Notes: generated by a model from the letters alone, not told the origin. DNA of 64,000 nt from Prolixibacter sp. SD074 (GCF_009617895.1 NZ_BLAW01000001.1:1417001-1481000), one strand, 5' to 3'; numbered from the stretch's first letter, positions 1 to 10,330 are shown. A program made the numbers and translations.

Positions 1-174
1 ATTTTACATAGACGGTTAAAAATATGAAAAAAATATTTTTTAATGAAAATTAACATTTTTTTTCTTTCGTTAAGAGTGAAATTGTGCGTAAATCCTTCCC
101 TTAAATTACAAATCAATGCTCTTTACAGCATCAGCCTACCATTCTTCACTACACTGATATACTGATACATACAT

Positions 175-202
175 AAAAATGGCTCTCTGAATCCAGAGAG
201 CC
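175..202 (-). terminator. hairpin, possible minus-strand terminator
   Basis: A perfect 9-bp stem (GGCTCTCTG / CAGAGAGCC, 181-202) with a 4-base loop is followed on the minus strand by ATTTTTATG. This fits an intrinsic terminator for leftward transcription, although no intact gene lies just upstream of it. Confidence 0.5.
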
Positions 203-215
203 CTTAAGCTTTACT

Positions 216-247
216 ATTGAAGATATGCTTATTAACATATCTTCAAT
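216..247. repeat. 12-bp perfect inverted repeat
   Basis: ATTGAAGATATG (216-227) and CATATCTTCAAT (236-247) pair perfectly around an 8-base loop. It lies just beside the hairpin at 181-202. It may be a second terminator-like structure or an operator; the sequence does not decide. Confidence 0.5.
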
Positions 248-731
248 AATTATGTGTTAAAATATGTTACCAAATGCCTCAATCATGAGTGATATAGAAA
301 TTATCCGTACCTGGTCTTTCCCCTTCAGGCTGATGTTTTCAAAACAATATGCTTGAAATTCCTCTCTAAAGCAACTAATAACTACCGATACCTCCAGGAA
401 AAACAAGTGTGGTTTTACCTAAAACCTAAGGTGATCTTGACTGAAACCTGCAGTGAAATCCCCCCAAACCACACATGATTTGACGCCAAACCACACGAGG
501 TTTCGGGTAAAACCTGCGTTGAAATCTGCGTATACCGCAAATTATTCCTCTTTGAAAAGAAAAAGCCTGAATACCGAAACAGGAATAACAATGAGAGTTT
601 CCGCGTATTTCAGGTTTTAGAAACAACCCTAAGTCTGTTTTCAGGTTTTGCTGTTAAAAGCGACGGGCCACGTAGGAAGATAAAAAGAAGTATATTTGGA
701 ATCCAGTTGTTACGAAATAACAAGCAACCGG

Positions 732-823
732 ACTCACCAATTAAGTATAAATCTGTCAAGCTATTTTAGGGGAGGTCACTCACCAATTAAGTATAAATCT
801 GCCAAGCTATTTTAGAGGAGGTC
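732..823. repeat. tandem duplication of a 46-bp unit
   Basis: Bases 732-777 and 778-823 are adjacent copies of one 46-bp unit beginning ACTCACCAATTAAG and ending GGAGGTC, with two mismatches between them. No gene reads through the repeat. Confidence 0.85.
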
Positions 824-857
824 GGCTGGGAACTTTTCAAGGTGCCCCGTTTCAAAA

Positions 858-984
858 TATATGTATCCAAAACATGTTTTGCGGTTTGCCGTGGAAAAAA
901 GTATGTATCCATAACATATTTCTGGGCGTGCAGTAGGGAAAAGTATGTATGCTTAACATGTTTTGGCCTGTGCTGCGAGGAAAA
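858..984. repeat. three tandem copies of a 42-bp degenerate repeat
   Basis: Units at about 858-900, 901-942 and 943-984 share a (T/G)ATGTATCC-like start, a central AACATGTTTTG-like block and an end in GGAAAA. Because 42 is a multiple of three, the minus-strand frame over the repeat (787-1005) reads as a 14-residue repeat with a KxVxxTYF core. There is no other sign that it is a gene. Confidence 0.75.
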
Positions 985-1286
985 GTGTGCTTGTTTTAGT
1001 TTCAAGGGAGTCTAGGAAGAGACAACAAAATATTTCAGTGAGCATCCGATTGCCAACCTAACACTAATATCCAGTCCACAAAGAAGATGTTGTATCAATA
1101 AAAACTGGCGTTTAGATAACATTCTAAAAATCTGATCGGTGCAAGTCATTTACAGCACCACCTATGTGTTTTCATTGTGTTATAAACCTACAAATTGAAG
1201 AGGTGACTTTTCGTTACCCACCACTTTAATCAACCTTAATAATTGTATAGTATGAAGACAAATCTCTTTTTCTGAGAATGGCATGT

Positions 1287-1319
1287 AATAAAAGAGCCAG
1301 TCTATTGCAGACTGGCTCC
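1287..1319 (-). terminator. terminator of the sus operon
   Basis: A perfect 10-bp stem (GAGCCAGTCT 1294-1303 / AGACTGGCTC 1309-1318) with a 5-base loop is followed on the minus strand by TTTTATTAC. It lies about 30 bases past the stop of the last gene of the susC-susD-lipoprotein operon. Confidence 0.85.
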
Positions 1320-1347
1320 TTATGGTCATAAATTATTGAAATGCTGT

Positions 1348-2148
1348 TTAATTCTTTGTTAAGACGAAATTATATGTTCCAAAATCTCCCTCATCAACAG
1401 AAATGGCAAAGCTCATTGCATAGGTGCCGTCACAAGTACTTAATTTACCACTACCTTCATAAGCAAGATTGTGATACCCCCATGCATCTGAAGCTAACAC
1501 AGTTTTAACTGCTGTTACAGAATAATCTAATGGATTCACAAGCATCTTTAATGGGCCCTGATCTTCATTAAGACCTTCAATTGCCTCTAAACCTGAAACA
1601 TATACAGTATACTGATCAGTTGGGTCGACTGTAATGGTCACATCACCTTCTGAGCCCCAGTCAGCACTTTTTGCATGATAGCTACCAGTAACCAGATCCG
1701 GGTTATAAGCGCAAACAACAGCAGCATCAATACTTGCATTTGAACGGTATGTCTTACCATTGCTGGTAGTTAGTACTTCAATGGTAAATACATCACCCAA
1801 CTTCACGTCGCTCAAACTCATTCCCAATTTTTCGGCTAAATCAGCCAATGAGATTTTCACCGTCGCAGGAAAGGAGTTCAAAGTGGTATAATCTACTCTC
1901 TCCTTTTGTCCATTATATGATACCTGAATCGAACCGCTACTTACGCTCTCACCATCAGGAATCTTGACAGTAAATTGAACGTAAGTATTTCCCATATCGT
2001 TGGAATCAAATACGGCCGGATTCAAATCTGTTATTTCAGGTACAACTGCCACTCCTCTTAAACCGGCTGGATCCTCATCGTTTGTACTACAGGAAGCGAA
2101 GACCATAACCATAGCAGCTATTAATCCTAATATATTTAAATTTTTCAT
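1348..2148 (-). CDS. SusCD-associated outer-membrane lipoprotein, function unknown
   Basis: This is a lipoprotein of about 266 residues encoded last in the susC-susD operon, 37 bases after the susD stop. The N-terminus has a lysine, a hydrophobic stretch and an ASC lipobox, with the lipidated cysteine at residue 20 if translation starts at the second ATG (2148). The ATG two codons upstream is an alternative. The mature part is acidic and rich in Ser, Thr and Asp, consistent with beta-sandwich domains. By position it could be a surface glycan- or peptide-binding partner like SusE/SusF, but no family motif was recognised, so the function is inferred from the neighbours only. A strong terminator follows. 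Confidence 0.8.
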   Translation of the reverse strand: MKNLNILGLIAAMVMVFASCSTNDEDPAGLRGVAVVPEITDLNPAVFDSNDMGNTYVQFTVKIPDGESVSSGSIQVSYNGQKERVDYTTLNSFPATVKISLADLAEKLGMSLSDVKLGDVFTIEVLTTSNGKTYRSNASIDAAVVCAYNPDLVTGSYHAKSADWGSEGDVTITVDPTDQYTVYVSGLEAIEGLNEDQGPLKMLVNPLDYSVTAVKTVLASDAWGYHNLAYEGSGKLSTCDGTYAMSFAISVDEGDFGTYNFVLTKN

Positions 2149-2185
2149 TTGCATAATTTTTTAAATGTTAAGAATGGCCTCTTGA

Positions 2186-3628
2186 TTATCGGGTTCCTCC
2201 TGCCCACCATACATTTTCAGAATAAACATATGTTCCATCGCCATAAGCCTCCCTCACATTGGCATTCGTCGTTACATCGTCTGCACCATAAGTATAGCGC
2301 AGAGGAAACTGTGTCGCATCTTTGGGATTATCTAGTTGGATTACATTATCTCCCATTGCCTTTAACCGGCGATAATCATTATATGCTTCCATTGCTTCCT
2401 CTTCATAGCTTGCTATATATTTCTGATTCATCACCTCTGACAACGGATTCGCATCAAATTTGGGTTTCACCTGATTTGTGTAATAATCATCCGCATCGGC
2501 AGCTGTCAGACCGATGTTTACCTTAGTGAATGAAGCGGTAATGGCTTTTTTCAATGCATCCTCAGCATTCGTCAAGTCATTCAACCGAACATAAGCCTCA
2601 GCTTTCAGAAACTCAAGTTCGTGATAACTCATTAGATAGGTCGGTGCCGTCGCACTACTAATTGCAGAAATACCATAAACTCCTTGTACCTGGTCGGGTG
2701 TTCCATTTGGAGCAAAAACTAAGTCGCTGGTTCCAGGATAAGCTTTAAAGAATATTGTATCCCGCGGATCATTTCGGGCCACAAGCTTATCATGTAAACT
2801 TTGACTCGCACCAAAATAATCCCTGTCTTTAAAAAACTGAAAGAATGGACTGATCGTTGTACTGCCATCGTAATTAAACTGACATTGCTCGCTGCTAGAC
2901 GTAAAAGATTCATCTGCAAACTTAATCACATCAGCATAGTCCGGATTCCTGAGTGACAAACGCATGGTATAACGAGCCTTCAGACCGTAAGCAAATTTTT
3001 TCCAAAGCGAAGCATCACCACCATAAATTAAATCCTGACTACCTAATGAAGGATAACTGCTCTCTTTACTAAGATTCGCAATTCCTTCATCCAGAAAATG
3101 AAAAATCGTATCATAGAGGTCTTTCTGACTATCTAATTTCGGCGTAAAGATGACACCTGGTTGTAAAGCTTCACTCCAGGGAACGTCTCCAAACATGTCA
3201 GTAAGGACAGCCAAATTGTATGCAGACAAAACCTGTGCAACTCCCAAAGTATGATAGTTACCTTCTTCAGAGCCTCCTGCCGAGCACTTGTCAATTACTG
3301 TTTTCAGATTATACAAGTTGTTATAAGTAGCTGACCATGAATTATTGTAAGTTGTAGAATTGGTCGGATCACCACTTCGTATCTCTGCATTGTACATTTG
3401 GTTATAAATACCAACATTCTGCTCGATATAACAAGATGCATAAAAGGCCAAATCACTCCCCGTTACGGTAAATGCAGAACTGGTCATTGCATCTGTTATA
3501 ATCAGATTGGACGAAACATCAGTGGGAGCATTGATGTTCTTGTTGATAGCATCCATCGTATCTTCGGAACAGGACCAGACCACAATTCCTATGATCATCG
3601 CCATGCTTATATTAAATATCTTTCTCAT
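2186..3628 (-). CDS. SusD/RagB-family nutrient-binding lipoprotein
   Basis: 480 residues. A signal peptide ends in a WSC lipobox (Cys20), so the protein should be lipid-anchored at the outer membrane. Residues around 85-165 match the SusD-like TPR core (NSWSATYNNLY, then AYNLAVLTDMFGDVPWSEAL). The C-terminal part carries YHELEFLKAEAYVR and a region like that in the SusD-like_2 subgroup. SusD proteins cap a SusC TonB-dependent channel and capture oligosaccharides or peptides; the ligand here cannot be told. The gene starts 23 bases after the susC stop, so it is co-transcribed with the broken susC and may suffer polarity from the IS insertion. Confidence 0.93.
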   Translation of the reverse strand: MRKIFNISMAMIIGIVVWSCSEDTMDAINKNINAPTDVSSNLIITDAMTSSAFTVTGSDLAFYASCYIEQNVGIYNQMYNAEIRSGDPTNSTTYNNSWSATYNNLYNLKTVIDKCSAGGSEEGNYHTLGVAQVLSAYNLAVLTDMFGDVPWSEALQPGVIFTPKLDSQKDLYDTIFHFLDEGIANLSKESSYPSLGSQDLIYGGDASLWKKFAYGLKARYTMRLSLRNPDYADVIKFADESFTSSSEQCQFNYDGSTTISPFFQFFKDRDYFGASQSLHDKLVARNDPRDTIFFKAYPGTSDLVFAPNGTPDQVQGVYGISAISSATAPTYLMSYHELEFLKAEAYVRLNDLTNAEDALKKAITASFTKVNIGLTAADADDYYTNQVKPKFDANPLSEVMNQKYIASYEEEAMEAYNDYRRLKAMGDNVIQLDNPKDATQFPLRYTYGADDVTTNANVREAYGDGTYVYSENVWWAGGTR

Positions 3629-3651
3629 AATTATCTCGATTTACACCATTA

Positions 3652-4711
3652 TTAGAACGTTATATTGACACCCAATCCATAGCTGGTTGTTTGCGGCAAA
3701 GAGAACCTTTCAAATGATCCACCCATGTTGGTGTTTCCTTGAGATGATTCAGGGTCAAAATTAGGCAAGGCAGTCCAAAGGAGAAGATTCCTTGCATACA
3801 GAGAAACATTAAATTTCAGCGTTTTGTATACGGGCTTTGGACAACTATATTTCAAAGAAACCTCGCGAAGTTTTACAAATGAATTGTCGTGAATGTAATA
3901 TTCATCGATATTGGACAACACATTCGTGTACAAATCCTGCAGCGCCTTCGGATCATTGGGACCTCCGCGAACGATATCATTCGGAGTTCCATCAGGTTTC
4001 ACCCCTTTAAATACAAACGTTGACGTCCGATCTTCTGTTCTTTTTGACATACCATAAAGATCCAATAACCCATTTGAACCAGAATACATCTGGCCGCCAC
4101 TCTTCCATTCTACAGAGGCAGTCAGCGAGAAGTCTTTATACGTGAAGGTATTGGATCCACTCAATATAAAGTCCGGCGACACATGACCAATTACACCCGG
4201 AGCTCCCTGCTCAGGCATACCGTAATTCGATGCCCCTGGAGTATCGTTAACTACAATATTCCCTTTATCGTCGCGAACAAATGTTGAGCCATAAATTACC
4301 GGATAAGTAGCTCCAATGCCCGCACGAACCTGTGGTGTGGTAAAACCTCCCAAGAAAATACTTTCAACACCTGGAGCCAATTCATCGACCACATTATGTA
4401 TTTTGGAAAAGTTCACATTCATATCCCACGTAAAATTGCGGGACTTAATAGGAGTCATATATAAAATAACCTCATGTGAAATGGTATGAATCTTTCCACC
4501 GTTCATTGTCAGCTGAACCATACCGGTTGAACCCGCCAACGGTACAGGAAAAATTTGATCGGTAACATTCTGTCTGGAATATGTATAATCAATTCCCAAC
4601 CGGTTATGCAGGAACTTCAAGTTGGCACCAAATTCGTAGGACTTAGTATTCTGAGGTTTCAAATTCGGATCAAATTGCTCATTATTGGGAATATAAGAGT
4701 TAATACCACCA
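3652..4711 (-). pseudogene. susC-like TonB-dependent receptor, 3' fragment
   Basis: This is the C-terminal third (about 350 codons) of a SusC/RagA-type TonB-dependent receptor. It reads from the inserted element into the beta-barrel part (FGANLKFLHNRLGIDYTYSR) and ends in a terminal aromatic strand (YGLGVNITF), as outer-membrane barrels do. Removing the IS element (4712-6145) and one 11-bp target copy joins it in frame to the fragment at 6146-8267, giving GGIN-SYIP across the junction and a receptor of about 1056 residues. The reading frame itself shows no other lesion, so the disruption looks recent. The open frame can start inside the IS at 4743, but that product would have no signal peptide or plug. 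Confidence 0.93.
4701..4711. repeat. left target-site duplication of the IS4 element
   Basis: TAATACCACCA at 4701-4711 abuts the left end of the element and is repeated exactly at 6146-6156 beyond the right end. An 11-bp duplication is within the range known for IS4-family elements. Confidence 0.92.
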
Positions 4712-6145
4712 ATTGACCATCTCCCGAAAAATGGATTGATCAAGCCCTACAATCCAGTCATATCAGGGGTTTAAAGATGTTTATATATGAGGAAAGCTGG
4801 TTTAAAAAGGTTATTTTTATTGTGCAAACAAAAGCAAATAATCTCTAAAAACCAGCTCATGTCAAAAGTATTAACAAAACAGGTACAGAACAAGATCAGT
4901 CGCTATTTTCTTAAGCTTGAGGGTCAATTAACAAAACCGGAAGCCCGATGTATCAGGGAAATGACCACCGGGATACTCAAGACAGGTACAGTATTGGTCA
5001 ATAAGATAGCCACAGGCATTTGCGATACGATCTCGTTGAGCCAGACGACCAAGCGCTTTAGGAACCATTATAACAAGAAAGATTTTTTCATGAAGTTATT
5101 CCGGGGACATATGAACAGTGTAAAAAGCAAAATCTGTCATGGGGACTACATCCTGTTCGATGGCTCTGATATCCAAAAGAAATATGCCAAGATGATGGAT
5201 GGGCTGGACTATGTGAAAGATGGCGATAAAGGAACCATTGGCCTTGGGTATTGGCTGATGAATGTTGTCCACTTTAGCAAAGACCAGGAAATGACTCCCC
5301 TGTACAATAAGCTTTACAGTTTTGACCATGGCGCAAAAAGTGAAAACAAGGAGGTTCTTGAAGCAATGGGCGAAGTAGGGGCAATCATTAACAAAGATGT
5401 CACAACAATATTCGACCGGGGAATGGACCGTCCCATTTGCAGGGATTTCATTATTGCCAATGAAGGCAACTTTAACCTGCGCCTGAAGAAAACCACAAAG
5501 CTGATGTACAAAGGCGAAGAAATGGCAGTGAACAAAATAAGCCAGAAAGTGCCGTTGTTCATGAAATTAACGGCTACAAGGATACAGAAAAGCAAGAAGC
5601 GCCAGTTGGTCTATGAATGCGGGGCGATAAAGGTCCAGTATCAAATCAAGGGCAAGATGCATGATCTTTGGCTTGTTGTAACCAAAAGGGCCAATGGCGG
5701 ATATTGCTGGCTACTGACACGTTCTCCAAAAGACAGTATTGTTGAAGTAATCAAAGAAGCATTTACAGCCTATGGTTTTAGGTGGAAAATAGAGGAGTAC
5801 CACCGACATATCAAGGAATGTTACAACCTGGAAGACATACAAATCAAAACATTCGAAGGCTTACAAAGCATGCTGGCAATACTGACAATAGCCATGAGCA
5901 TCATATACTCATCGCTTTCATCCCTGCACACAAGGCTGTTGCTTGAAAGTGGGGTAAAAACACTAAACAAAGAACGTATGTACGAACTACGCAATTTTAT
6001 CTATTACAAAATCAGCACGATAATAAAAGTATTGCTGGCCAATATGACACCAAGGGCTTTCCTTCCTCAATCAGATCCATCTCCTAATGACGGACAGTTA
6101 AGCCTTTTACTAAATTTTGAAAACTAAAAACGGGAGATGGTCAAT
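4712..6145 (+). mobile_element. complete IS4-family insertion sequence, 1434 bp
   Basis: The ends are matching inverted repeats: ATTGACCATCTCCCG at 4712-4726 and its exact complement at 6131-6145. The element holds one transposase gene in the plus direction, opposite to the susC gene it interrupts. The flanking 11-bp duplications are identical and the transposase is intact, so the copy may still be mobile. A decayed copy of the same element lies at about 17795-18158. Confidence 0.94.
4859..6127 (+). CDS. IS4-family DDE transposase
   Basis: 422 residues counted from ATG 4859; an in-frame ATG at 4787 would add 24 unconserved residues. It catalyses cut-and-paste transposition with an RNase H-like DDE fold. 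Visible acidic positions are the Asp in ILFDGSD (about residue 102), the Asp in TIFDRGMDR (about 183) and the Glu of the signature YGFRWKIEEYHRHIK, which matches the IS4 pattern Y-x2-R-x3-E-x6-K exactly. The gene fills the element, and its stop lies 18 bases before the right end. It appears intact. Close subgroup assignment within IS4 was not possible from reading alone. Confidence 0.95.
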   Translation: MSKVLTKQVQNKISRYFLKLEGQLTKPEARCIREMTTGILKTGTVLVNKIATGICDTISLSQTTKRFRNHYNKKDFFMKLFRGHMNSVKSKICHGDYILFDGSDIQKKYAKMMDGLDYVKDGDKGTIGLGYWLMNVVHFSKDQEMTPLYNKLYSFDHGAKSENKEVLEAMGEVGAIINKDVTTIFDRGMDRPICRDFIIANEGNFNLRLKKTTKLMYKGEEMAVNKISQKVPLFMKLTATRIQKSKKRQLVYECGAIKVQYQIKGKMHDLWLVVTKRANGGYCWLLTRSPKDSIVEVIKEAFTAYGFRWKIEEYHRHIKECYNLEDIQIKTFEGLQSMLAILTIAMSIIYSSLSSLHTRLLLESGVKTLNKERMYELRNFIYYKISTIIKVLLANMTPRAFLPQSDPSPNDGQLSLLLNFEN

Positions 6146-6156
6146 TAATACCACCA
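6146..6156. repeat. right target-site duplication of the IS4 element
   Basis: Exact copy of the 11-bp TAATACCACCA at 4701-4711, lying directly after the right inverted repeat. Confidence 0.92.
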
Positions 6157-8267
6157 ATAGGATATTGAACCGGAGCATTTGTCCAAAAACCTCCACCATA
6201 ATAGTAGCCCGGCTTAGCGTAATAATTCTGCATATAAGAACCGGCTTGTCCAACTTCTGCATACGAAGCCCGCAGCTTGGCAAAACTCAACCACGACAAA
6301 TTTTTTAGTCCCGAAAGCTCAGAAGCAACAAATCCTAAAGAGACTGACGGATAAAAGAATGAGCGGTTATCTCTCGGCATTGAAGATACAATATCCCGTC
6401 GTCCCGTAGCATTTAAAAACAACATCGATTTCCAGGATAATGACATGCTACCAAAAAATCCTACTGTCCGGTCTTTATTTTGTGATTCTGTAGCCGTTAC
6501 AATATTGGCATTATCAATATGATTCCAACCACCAAAATTAAAGTTAGTTCCAGTTTCGTCATAGTACTTCTTATTGGTCTGGTTGATTTCATTTCCAAGC
6601 AACATGGTGAAATCCAAATCATCGTTGATCGTCCAATTATAATTTGCTGTTAACAGTGAATTAACGGTCGCAGAAGTTACACCGTAATTGTCCATGTTAC
6701 CATCCTTGCCTTTACTGCCATAGCCGAAAATATCCTGATAATGGGTGGTATAAGAGTCTGTTCCAAGTTGATATTTAACATCCAGCCTCATATTGGAGGC
6801 TAAGTCAGCGTTAAAATCGACATATCCATTTCCAAAGAAACGCTCAGTTTTTTCATTGAACGTATTATTCTTTGCGATCCAGTAAGGATTGTCAAAAGTC
6901 ATCGAACGATAGTAAATCTGAGTATAAGGGTCTCCGGGCACATGGTATGGGTATCCCTTCAAATTGTAACTTGCCGGAGCTGAAAGTACACCCGCCAATG
7001 AAGCATCATTTGCGCCAGACAGTTTATCAATATTGTCTTTTGAATAGTTACCATTGAAGCCGACCTTAAAATTTTTATTCAATGTTCTGTCAGCACTAAG
7101 TTTGCCATTCCACCGGGTCATACCAGTATTCAACGCAATACCCGTTTGATCCGTTTGACTGAGCCCTATCGCAAAATGACCGCTTTTAGTGGCCTGACTT
7201 ACACTAACGTTGTTAGTTGTAGAGTAAGCCTTTTGGTAATAATCTTTCCAGTTATTATAGACCTTAGGGGCTACCCATGGATCCATATTAGCTGTATTCA
7301 ACTGAGGAACGTAAAATAAGCCGGGATGTCCATTACTATTTCCACCGTAAGTTGGATCATCCGGTAAGGCTGAAATCTTCGGCCCCCATGACATTGACTG
7401 ATTTGGCACATACTGACCATAACTACCCTGAGCATAGGTCGTTTGATAATCTGGATTACGGGATACAACCGAAATATTACTATTATGAGAAATATTCACC
7501 ACCGGCTTGCCAATTTTATTATCGGCGCCACTCTTGGTCGTAATAATTATGACACCGTTCGATGCGCGAATACCGTAAAGTGCAGCCGCCGCCTGACCTT
7601 TCAAAACGTTAATACTCGCAATATCAGCAGGGTTAATGTCAACTGCCCGGTTCGAAATGTCAGCACCCGTAACACCATTACCAGTTGAATAGTCCGCGGT
7701 TGATTCGATAGGCATACCGTCTACGACATAAAGAGGAGCGTTATTACCAGTAAATGAACGAGCCCCCCTAATTGTAATTTGCGAAGATGCTCCAGGCATA
7801 CCACTGGAAGGTTTAATATCGATCCCTGCCACTTTCCCTTGTAAGGCGGTAGCAAAATCTGAGTTCCCGGTACGATCAATATCATCTTTAGAAACAGCCT
7901 GCACGGAATACCCTAAAGCCTTTTTGTCTTTTTTAATACCCAGGGCCGTCACAACAACCTCTTTAACGCCAACAACATTGGGCTCCAATTTCACGTCAAT
8001 TTTCGAACCTGAAATTGCAATCTCCTGTGTTTTCATTCCTACGAAAGAAAAGATTAAAGCTTTCGCATCCTGAGGAACACGAAGAGTAAAATGGCCATCA
8101 ATATCGGTAATAGTACCCATCGTAGTACCCTTTACCGATACAGAAACGCCAGGAATTGAACTTCCATCATCTGCGGAAGTTACTGTTCCTGTAATTTCCC
8201 TGGTCTGCGCAAAAACTGACTGCAAACCAATCGCTAAAATTACAAGAAGCAAACCTAAGTTTTTCAT
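6146..8267 (-). pseudogene. susC-like TonB-dependent receptor, 5' fragment
   Basis: About 707 codons of a SusC/RagA-family outer-membrane transporter. The chosen start at 8267 begins a clean signal peptide (MKNLGLLLVILAIGLQSVFAQ); the open frame runs 23 codons further upstream without signal-like sequence. After the signal come a carboxypeptidase-like regulatory domain (EITGTVTSADDGSSIPGVSV, about 24-100), a plug domain with VKEVVVTALGIKK and the PLYVVDGMPI motif, and the first barrel strands. The frame runs into the IS and stops at TGA 6141-6143, three codons after the target site. A truncated product would lack the end of the barrel and should not function. Confidence 0.93.
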
Positions 8268-8444
8268 AGAATAAATTTTTAGATTAATAAAACAAATACC
8301 CATAGTGGCCTCACACCAAGCCACTATAAGATTCACTTAAAATTACATACAAACCCTAATAAAATTGGAAATAGGGCAACAATAACACACATTAAACTTA
8401 ATACAATAAATATCGTAATCCTATGCATTTCTTTACCAGAGGAG

Positions 8445-8452
8445 CAAAAATA
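8445..8452 (-). promoter_or_regulatory. putative -7 box of the sus operon
   Basis: The minus strand reads TATTTTTG, matching the Bacteroidota consensus TAnnTTTG, about 180 bases upstream of the susC start. No clear -33 TTG is seen at the usual distance, and the leader would be long, so this is tentative. Confidence 0.4.
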
Positions 8453-8561
8453 AAAAGAATTTATCACAAACCACGGACTTTCCGTGTAACACTTGTAACC
8501 ATAAAATTGAATTTATTGATAATCGCAAGTAGGTTCATATGACAAAACCCTAATTTAAGTA

Positions 8562-10250
8562 TTAATTCACCTTTTTCTCCACCAGCTGTACAATTTCCTG
8601 CTCCAACTCAACGGCTCGCCGGGCTACTTCTTCACCTTTGTTAAGTAGCTCCCGTTTTTTTACTTCATCCGTTAAGCCTGAAGCATTGATCCGCACATTC
8701 ATCCAGGCGCCAAGTACGGCGGTACGAGCACACAAAGCACCAACCCCGGCATCAGTAACTGAGTTCGGATTGCCTTTCTCTACCATGGCACGAATAACAT
8801 CAAACGATGCCAGCGAGGTTTCCATCACCGAAAGCGGAATTTCCATGGCGTTGAGCGTGGCAGCCTGAATGGCTTCCGAACGTGCCGCTTTTTCTTCATC
8901 CGAGCCTTTCGGCAACCCAAAGGCAACCATAATATTATTGAATGCCTGCGTATCTTCATCCACCAGTTTCAGTAGCCTTTCCTGAATTTCGATCCCGCGT
9001 TCGGCCCATTCGGAAAACTCTTCCCAACGCTCATCCCAGCCACGCTTGTGTGCTGACAAGTTAGCGACCATGGTTGCCAATGAAGCTCCCAAAGCACCAA
9101 CATATGCTGAAACGGAACCTCCTCCCGGAGCAATGCTTTCCGAAGCGGTTTCTTCTGCAAACCCACGGGCTGTTAAGTCAATCAGCTTCTTCTCTTCTTT
9201 ATCATCGAGCATATACTCAATGATCTTTTTCTCCGGATCAAAGGGTTGAAGCTCGTCCAAACCAAGTGACTTAACAGCTATCTTGATGATTTCCCTTTCG
9301 GGAATACCGGTGGACCGATTTTGCTTTCGCAGGAAATATTTACCGGCGTCAAGGATGTATTTCAATGGCATAATACCCACCAGTTCCGAACCGGTCACTC
9401 TGATGCCCCGCGATTCGGCACTGCGGCAAACCTTATCAAAAGCTACATGGACAGGTGTCACGGTCAAATCGGTCAGGTTCATCGATATCTGGGCAATTCC
9501 GTACTCTTCGATGTACCACCCGATGGCTCTCACCTTTTTCAGGGTTCCGGGAATACGTACCGGTTCACCATTTTCGTCTTTCGCGATTTTCCCGGTTACG
9601 GGATTTCCTTCCCGCTTAACACGCCCGGCTTCGCGCACATCAAATGCGATGGCATTGGCACGGCGCGTAGATGTCGTATTCAGGTTAATATTATAGGCAA
9701 CAAGGAAATTACGGGCGCCAATGGCAATTGCCCCGGTTTGGGGAACAAACTCCGCCGATCCAAAATCGGGTTTCCATTCGGGACGTTTCAGTTTATCAGG
9801 AAGGGCTTCATATTCGCCTGAGCGGCAAAAAGCCAAACTCTTGCGTTTTTCGGAAAAAGCAGCAAACTCATAAGCGTAAACCGGAATACCCAGCTCATCG
9901 CCTACTCTTTTTCCTAATTGACGGGCATATTCAACAGTCTCTTCCATCGATATACCCGAAACGGGGACCAACGGACAAACATCCGTAGCTCCAAAACGGG
10001 GATGTTCTCCGCTGTGTTTCGACATGTCGATTAGTTCGGCAGCTTTTTTAATCGCTTGAAAAGCGGCTTCTATTACCAGTTCGGGCTCTCCTACAAATGT
10101 AACAACGGTACGATTAGTGGCATGTCCCGGATCGACATCCAGTAATTTGACTCCCTTTACCAACTCAATTGTATCCGTAATTTTTTTTATGACAGACAAA
10201 TCGCGTCCCTCTGAAAAATTAGGAACGCATTCGATAATCCGTTTTGTCAT
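8562..10250 (-). CDS. ftcD: glutamate formimidoyltransferase / formimidoyltetrahydrofolate cyclodeaminase
   Basis: 562 residues, the length of the bifunctional enzyme. It moves the formimino group of N-formimino-glutamate to tetrahydrofolate and then releases ammonia to give methenyl-THF, the last steps of one histidine-degradation route. Residues 1-330 are the transferase: CVPNFSEG at the N-terminus and the catalytic His in HSGEHPRFGATD (His83). Residues from about 355 are the all-helical cyclodeaminase domain with the IAPGGGSVSAYVGALGASL folate-binding loop. It follows hutI by 80 bases on the same strand, so the two should form one operon; hutH and hutU are not in this window. Confidence 0.96.
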   Translation of the reverse strand: MTKRIIECVPNFSEGRDLSVIKKITDTIELVKGVKLLDVDPGHATNRTVVTFVGEPELVIEAAFQAIKKAAELIDMSKHSGEHPRFGATDVCPLVPVSGISMEETVEYARQLGKRVGDELGIPVYAYEFAAFSEKRKSLAFCRSGEYEALPDKLKRPEWKPDFGSAEFVPQTGAIAIGARNFLVAYNINLNTTSTRRANAIAFDVREAGRVKREGNPVTGKIAKDENGEPVRIPGTLKKVRAIGWYIEEYGIAQISMNLTDLTVTPVHVAFDKVCRSAESRGIRVTGSELVGIMPLKYILDAGKYFLRKQNRSTGIPEREIIKIAVKSLGLDELQPFDPEKKIIEYMLDDKEEKKLIDLTARGFAEETASESIAPGGGSVSAYVGALGASLATMVANLSAHKRGWDERWEEFSEWAERGIEIQERLLKLVDEDTQAFNNIMVAFGLPKGSDEEKAARSEAIQAATLNAMEIPLSVMETSLASFDVIRAMVEKGNPNSVTDAGVGALCARTAVLGAWMNVRINASGLTDEVKKRELLNKGEEVARRAVELEQEIVQLVEKKVN

Positions 10251-10330
10251 AGAACTTTCATTTTTTTAGACACTACAAAATAGAAGCGTTAAACTGATAA
10301 TACCATGATAAATCACATCTTTCTCATACA

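Larger units (their letters stand above)
1..1345. other. gene-poor region with hairpins and small repeats
   Basis: No convincing gene is seen in the first 1345 bases. Apart from the hairpins and repeats listed separately, the 400-660 stretch holds degenerate copies of a CCAAACCACAC-type motif in both orientations (for example near 404-417, 464-477 and 486-496). On the minus strand at about 288-345 there is a short open stretch ending in NFYITHD and a stop, which could be the tail of a lost gene, but it is only about 20 codons long. The short open frames at 426-626 and 787-1005 (both minus) are explained by repeats. Confidence 0.6.

Noticed and set aside
732-984. CRISPR or coding repeat at the left end
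   Set aside because: The units are directly abutting with no spacers, and the frame across them has no start region, signal or neighbour supporting a gene.
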